Shown in pieces: positions 3,980 to 7,479 of a stretch of DNA of 7,479 nt; positions within the stretch are counted from its first letter, which is position 1, and each line of letters starts with the position of its first letter. Both the position numbers and the translations under genes were made by a program. The stretch covers positions 1 through 7,479 of the forward strand of contig JAKSTD010000015.1 in the NCBI GenBank assembly GCA_024402755.1, in the 5' to 3' direction. The notes under the pieces are model-generated. The model was not told where the DNA came from, did not search any database, and saw only the letters and a program-made list of their open reading frames with translations. The DNA is from Alphaproteobacteria bacterium (GTDB lineage: Bacteria > Pseudomonadota > Alphaproteobacteria > Rs-D84).

Positions 3980-5203
3980 ATGAATATCAAGACATTATCT
4001 TTTGGTTGTCGTCTAAATGCGCTGGAATGTGAAAAGATATCCCAGATGTTGTCTGGCGTGGTTGATTGCGCGTTTGTTGTGAATACTTGTTCCGTCACCG
4101 CAGAGGCGGAACGTCAATGTGCGCAGACGGTTCGAAAATTGTCGCGGGAAAATCCAAACGCGATTATTTTTGTGACGGGATGTGGTGCGACCCGGAACAG
4201 GACATGATTTGAATCTGTGCCACATGTGTTTGTTATTGATAACGCAGATAAAATGAAACTGGCATCATATATTGATGCGTTGCGTGTGGCGAATTTTGAT
4301 ATTTCTTGTTCAAAAATTGATATTTTCAAGGAAAGCGAATCCAAACTGTCCAAGAAATTTGTTCAGGTTCAAAATGGCTGTAATCACGATTGCACATATT
4401 GTGTGACGCGTCTTTTGCGTGGTCCAAATGTGTCTTTCCCGTACAACGAGATTTTGGCGGATGTTCGCCAGACCATCCAAGATGGATTTTACGAGATTGT
4501 TTTAACTGGTGTGGACACAGCATCTTATGTGCGTATTGAAGATGGCAAGCCAATATTATTGGCGGATATTTGTGCAAGATTGTTAAAAGATGTGCCGGAA
4601 ATAAAGCATTTGCGTCTTTCTTCGATAGATCCCGCTTCGCCAGAGATTCCAAAAATCATTGATTTGATGGGGAAAGATTCACGATTTATGCCACATTTAC
4701 ATCTTTCTATGCAATCGGGCAGTGATACCATTTTGCATGCTATGCGTCGTCGTCACGATTCAAAAAAGCTTATGGAATTGGTGTCTTTGGCAGACGGTAA
4801 AGTTTCATTCAGTGCTGATATAATCTGTGGTTTTCCGGGTGAAAATGATGAATTGTTCAATGAAACAGTTGATATGGTTCGCAAAATGGGGCTGATACAT
4901 GTTCATGCGTTTCCTTATTCCCCGCGCCCGGACACAGTTGCTGCAACAATGCCAAATCAAATAAATCGTTCTGTTTCCAAAGAACGTGTAAAAATTATTG
5001 ATAAAATTGCAAATGAAAATCGCCAGAAATTTATGACGCGGCAAATTGGGAAAACGGTGTCCGTCTTGGTCGAAGAAAACAATATTGGTCGCACCCCTGA
5101 TGATATAGACATCAAGATAGAGGGCAAGACAATTCCAAATAAAATGATATGCGATGTGAAAATAATCGGTGTCCAAGACGGCGGTTTTGTTGGAAATTTT
5201 TAA
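3980..5203 (+). pseudogene. mtaB: tRNA t6A37 C2-methylthiotransferase, frame interrupted at 4187-4210
   Basis: MtaB is a radical-SAM enzyme that adds a methylthio group to N6-threonylcarbamoyladenosine at position 37 of ANN-decoding tRNAs, using two 4Fe-4S clusters. The N-terminal methylthiotransferase domain shows its three cysteines in SFGCRLN (C10), VVNTCSVT (C37) and FVTGCGA (C68). The radical-SAM motif NGCNHDCTYC gives C134, C138 and C141, and a TRAM-like domain occupies the last 60 or so residues. The total span would be 407 residues, normal for the family. However, the frame meets TGA at 4205-4207. In the -1 frame 4189-4209 reads DPEQDMI, which is what homologues resemble here, and the original frame resumes with ESVPHVFVIDN. 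A lost base near 4187-4189 and an extra T at 4208-4210 explain this. The remaining open pieces are 3980-4207 and, from a GTG, 4217-5203. The second piece alone lacks the first cluster's cysteines. No clear ribosome binding site precedes the ATG. Confidence 0.85.
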
Positions 5204-5231
5204 AAAAATAAAAAGTCAAGAATAATATTTG

Positions 5232-5255
5232 ATAATTATTTAAAATTATTTTTTT
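5232..5255 (+). terminator. weak AT-only terminator after mtaB
   Basis: ATAATT (5232-5237) pairs with AATTAT (5244-5249) around a six-base loop and runs into seven Ts (5249-5255). The all-A/T stem makes it a weak candidate, but its position between mtaB and the next promoter fits. Confidence 0.35.
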
Positions 5256-5263
5256 AATCACAT

Positions 5264-5292
5264 TTGGTTTTTACATGTTTTTGTGGTATAAT
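5264..5292 (+). promoter_or_regulatory. extended -10 promoter of the secreted-protein genes
   Basis: The -10 TATAAT (5287-5292) is preceded by TGG, giving the extended form TGnTATAAT. A partial -35, TTGGTT (5264-5269), lies 17 bases upstream. The expected start near 5299 leaves a leader of only about 15 bases, which holds the AGAGGA box and ends at the TTG start of the gene at 5314. Confidence 0.7.
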
Positions 5293-5313
5293 ATCCTGCG
5301 AGAGGAACCTTAA

Positions 5314-6042
5314 TTGTCACATATAAACCATTCGTTTTTATTGGTTGGACTGGTGTTTGTGGGTGCTTTTGTTACACCGTCTTATGCTGCGCCTACTGTA
5401 AAAAGATTAGGGATGGGGAATTCAGGCAGTAATGTCCAAAGCAATACTTTGGCAACACCAAAAGCCGCAGCAACCGCAGCAACAACACAAAGGGCGCCAT
5501 CGGTCCGTTTGGTTGGTTCGTCAGCCGGAATTGCGCCTAAGGTTGCAGGTGCTCCAACTACCTTGAATGCCAAGGCAAAAACGACCGGGGTTGCAGATAC
5601 AGAAAGATTGGCTGCGATTGGCAAAAACCTTATTAGAACGAAGTCAATAACACAACAACCCAATGTTCAACCATCAGGTGTTGAAAATTCTGATTTGCTT
5701 AGACGGGTTGAAAACCTGGAAAACAAGATGGGTAAGAAACAGGATGCACTGGAGGCGGGCAACGGCATTGAATGTGACGGCAATGTAATAGGTTTGACCG
5801 AAGAAATGGCTGCTTTGCCGGAAAAGGTTGCACAAATAGATGAACAAATAAGCGATTTAAATGACAAAGTAGATATTGCGAATTTATCGTCTAATTATTA
5901 CACAATCGGTCAAACCCAGGATTATTTGGAACAAAATTATTATACCAAGGCATACGTAGATTCGATTGTAAGTCAACTTTCTGGTGCAAATGTGGTAAGC
6001 CAGTTTGATCCATCATTTTTGCATCAAAACACAGGAAATTAA
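5314..6042 (+). CDS. secreted coiled-coil protein with tail-fibre-like motifs
   Basis: I do not recognise a named family. The start is a TTG, supported by an AGAGGA box 7-8 bases upstream and a signal peptide beginning immediately after it (MSHINHSFLLVGLVFVGAF, cleavage near SYA at 23-25). Residues 27-120 are low-complexity and rich in Ala, Thr, Gly and Pro. Residues 124-140 (ENSDLLRRVENLENKMG) and about 163-190 have heptad-like Leu/Ile spacing expected of a trimeric coiled coil. Between them KQDALEAGNGIECDGNVIG resembles the LTAGNGIxIDGNxI element of phage tail fibres, with Cys in place of a hydrophobic residue. Near the C-terminus SNYYTIGQTQDYLEQNYYTKAYVD carries the tail-fibre-like YYTKxYVD motif. 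The protein is exported, with no lipobox, outer-membrane anchor or autotransporter barrel seen. The next gene starts 34 bases downstream and is probably cotranscribed. Confidence 0.8.
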   Translation: MSHINHSFLLVGLVFVGAFVTPSYAAPTVKRLGMGNSGSNVQSNTLATPKAAATAATTQRAPSVRLVGSSAGIAPKVAGAPTTLNAKAKTTGVADTERLAAIGKNLIRTKSITQQPNVQPSGVENSDLLRRVENLENKMGKKQDALEAGNGIECDGNVIGLTEEMAALPEKVAQIDEQISDLNDKVDIANLSSNYYTIGQTQDYLEQNYYTKAYVDSIVSQLSGANVVSQFDPSFLHQNTGN

Positions 6043-6076
6043 AGATAAACAAAAACAAAGAAAGGAGGAACTATAA

Positions 6077-6649
6077 ATGAAAAAAAAGCTTTTGTACAGT
6101 TTGATAGCATCAATGTCGATGATTTCAATCGGTGCATACGCTGCCCCTGGTGATGATGCCAGTACTTCGGCATTGACAACCAAGGGTTATGTGGATGCTG
6201 GGTTGAAATACGTGTATGATGTTGCAGAGGGAACAGAAAACGGTACCGTCAAGACATTGAAAAACACTGTTGGTAATGCAGCATTGGGAACAAGCGCACA
6301 AACAGTGACTGGCGCAATCAATGAATTGAATACGACAATTAATGGTGACGGTGTTAATTCAGACGGTTTGGTTGGTGATGTAGCAGATTTGCAAGATGCG
6401 TTGGGTGACGGAAATGGAAATCTTATAGATGTCAGCACATTGAAAGAAACTGTTGATGGTCTAAGCGCGAACAGCGCGATTGACGGTGCCAATACTGGTG
6501 TCAGAATCAGCGATAAAAAGATTCAATTGGATGTTGGAAATGCAAGCAACACGACATATGTCTACAAAACAGATTCCAATGGCAATGGAACCTGGCAAGC
6601 AATGGAAGTAGAAGATAGTTGGAACCCAGGATTTTTAACAACACCATAA
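6077..6649 (+). CDS. secreted tail-fibre-like protein
   Basis: This 190-residue protein of unknown function has a classical signal peptide (MKKKLLYSLIASMSMIS, cleavage near AYA at 20-22). AAAGGAGG (6060-6067) is a strong ribosome binding site 9 bases before the ATG. The mature N-terminus contains TTKGYVDAGLKYVYD (34-48), a motif related to TAGYVKGAYNAA in the next gene and to YYTKAYVD in the previous one. Residues 64-84 include NAALGTSAQTVTGAINELN, a segment found in many phage tail-fibre and collar-like proteins. Residues 98-130 look helical with Leu/Val spacing. The Asn/Gly/Asp-rich C-terminal third reads like beta structure and ends WNPGFLTTP. No enzyme motif or membrane anchor is visible. 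It probably acts at or outside the outer membrane, but this is inference. Confidence 0.82.
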   Translation: MKKKLLYSLIASMSMISIGAYAAPGDDASTSALTTKGYVDAGLKYVYDVAEGTENGTVKTLKNTVGNAALGTSAQTVTGAINELNTTINGDGVNSDGLVGDVADLQDALGDGNGNLIDVSTLKETVDGLSANSAIDGANTGVRISDKKIQLDVGNASNTTYVYKTDSNGNGTWQAMEVEDSWNPGFLTTP

Positions 6650-6655
6650 AAAAAT

Positions 6656-6681
6656 TAAAAATAATGCATTATTTCGTTTTT
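6656..6681 (+). terminator. weak palindrome/T-run after the 6077 gene
   Basis: A 16-base perfect palindrome, AAATAATGCATTATTT (6659-6674), is followed by CG and seven Ts. A stem of AAATAA/TTATTT with a TGCA loop would be a weak terminator. The inner 12 bases equal the palindrome in the rpoZ-mtaB divergent promoter, so a protein-binding site is an alternative. Confidence 0.35.
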
Positions 6682-6696
6682 TTGATGTCAAATTTA

Positions 6697-6705
6697 TGAT
6701 ATAAT
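6697..6705 (+). promoter_or_regulatory. extended -10 promoter element of the 6745 gene
   Basis: TGATATAAT (6697-6705) is a perfect -10 with the upstream TG of an extended -10. The -35 region 17 bases upstream is only a T-run, and TTGATG at 6682 is too close. The leader would be about 33 bases and carries the AAGGAGAG ribosome binding site. Confidence 0.6.
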
Positions 6706-6744
6706 GCAAATGTAAAAGATAAAAACAAAACAAGGAGAGAAAGA

Positions 6745-7479
6745 ATGAAAAAACTTTTAAACATTTCAGTTATCGCAGCATTGGCAGTATTGCCATTCGC
6801 AGCGAACGCAGCAGTGACAGATGCAGTCCCTGGTCCTACAGTTACAGGTGATGCAGCTACAACTGCTACTGCAACTACTGCACCAAAATATGGGCTGGCT
6901 GGTGCTGGTGCTAACGATGGCAATGTTGCTACTGCTGGTTATGTGAAGGGTGCTTATAACGCGGCAATCAAAGCAATTAACAAAGTTTCTGAAACCGCGG
7001 ACAGCGCAGTTCAAAATGTTAAAGTTAATGGGACCGCATTGACAGAAGATTCAAACGGTGATGTGAATGTCACAATCGCAGAAGGTGCAACAGACGGTAC
7101 TGTTGCTGTTAATGGTAGAGATGTAGCTGTTCATGGTTTGGGTTCTGCGGCTTATTCCAATACAACAGATTATATCTCATCTACTGCTGGTTCTGTCAAA
7201 ACAGCGAACATCGATAATGGACAAGTTACAAAAGAAAAATTAGCACAAGATGTTCAGGATTCTTTAGATGCGGCAGGTACTGCATTACAATCTGGTGATA
7301 ATATATCAGAATTAGTGAATGATGCCGGATATTTAAAAAGCACGGATTTGGGCGATTATGCTACAAAAACTGGTGTTGCGGCGACAGTTAATGCTGCCAC
7401 AGGTTCTGTAACAGGTGTGAATTTGACTGTGGCAGGAACCCCAACAGGAACAGTATCTTCTACTTTGTCAAATACTTCA
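6745..7479 (+). CDS. secreted tail-fibre-like protein, 3' end outside window
   Basis: The first 245 codons are open and the gene continues past the right edge. The ATG is preceded 7 bases upstream by GGAG within AAGGAGAG. Residues 1-22 form a signal peptide (MKKLLNISVIAALAVLPFAANA). An Ala/Thr/Gly-rich linker follows, then ATAGYVKGAYNAAIKAINKV (62-81), related to the YVDAGLKY segment of the gene at 6077. Further on are short tail-fibre-type elements: VNGTALTEDSNGDVNVTI (94-111), GSAAYSNTTDYI (133-144), ANIDNGQVTKEKLAQDVQD (154-172), SGDNISELVNDAGYL (183-197) and YATKTGV (205-211). These are well known in phage tail fibres and some bacterial adhesins. A C-terminal anchor or chaperone domain, which would separate adhesin from secreted fibre, would lie outside the window. 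Family assignment is by motif recognition only. Confidence 0.82.
   Translation, partial: MKKLLNISVIAALAVLPFAANAAVTDAVPGPTVTGDAATTATATTAPKYGLAGAGANDGNVATAGYVKGAYNAAIKAINKVSETADSAVQNVKVNGTALTEDSNGDVNVTIAEGATDGTVAVNGRDVAVHGLGSAAYSNTTDYISSTAGSVKTANIDNGQVTKEKLAQDVQDSLDAAGTALQSGDNISELVNDAGYLKSTDLGDYATKTGVAATVNAATGSVTGVNLTVAGTPTGTVSSTLSNTS

Noticed and set aside
3945..3983. 12-codon upstream ORF (MNTEKSSRKYKK) overlapping the mtaB ATG
   Set aside because: There is no ribosome binding site and the ATG coincides with the predicted transcription start. It is too short to separate from chance in A-rich DNA.
4205..4207. UGA read as tryptophan in mtaB
   Set aside because: Tryptophan is encoded by TGG in the other genes, no second in-frame TGA was seen, and the surrounding 21 bases make sense only as a shifted frame, so indels explain the stop better.
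1..7479. CRISPR array, insertion sequence or transposase
   Set aside because: No regularly spaced direct repeats, no terminal inverted repeats flanking a transposase-like frame, and no integrase or recombinase gene were seen.

Overview
The window looks like a piece of an AT-rich alphaproteobacterial genome, probably an uncultured host- or gut-associated lineage. This is inferred from gene content: a dacA-type carboxypeptidase next to holB, an alphaproteobacterial-style rpoZ, mtaB, and a run of secreted proteins built from phage tail-fibre-like modules, which are familiar from uncultured gut Alphaproteobacteria. No taxonomic marker was compared. Every complete gene ends in TAA and tryptophan is encoded by TGG, so the code looks standard.

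Positions 1-2240 (minus strand): the 5' part of holB (DNA polymerase III delta') runs off the left edge and follows dacA (D-Ala-D-Ala carboxypeptidase) after a single base. Upstream of these is an unrecognised 196-residue protein with two membrane helices. It has its own sigma70-type promoter and ends at a clear intrinsic terminator, so dacA-holB forms a separate unit.

Positions 2240-3410 (minus strand) are accessory in character. A phage-type GH24 lysozyme is preceded by a micro-ORF that is out of frame with its own start. Before that comes an unusual leader: a good promoter followed at once by two tandem intrinsic terminators and then a strong ribosome binding site. Further upstream is a stretch resembling the 3' end of a tRNA (T-loop, acceptor, CCA) without the rest of the molecule, plus another terminator-like hairpin. 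Together these suggest a phage-derived lysis remnant near a former tRNA-type attachment site, possibly controlled by antitermination.

Positions 3410-5210 are housekeeping: rpoZ (minus) reads into a tRNA-Ser(GGA) gene and stops at a 20-bp hairpin terminator. Diverging from rpoZ is mtaB, the tRNA t6A37 methylthiotransferase. Its frame is broken by an in-frame TGA that two nearby compensating one-base indels explain well.

Positions 5210-7479 (plus strand) hold three consecutive secreted proteins, the last cut by the window edge. Each has a Sec signal peptide and short motifs typical of phage tail fibres; a [TK]xYV[DK] element recurs in all three. Extended -10 promoters precede the first and third genes, and the second follows the first closely.
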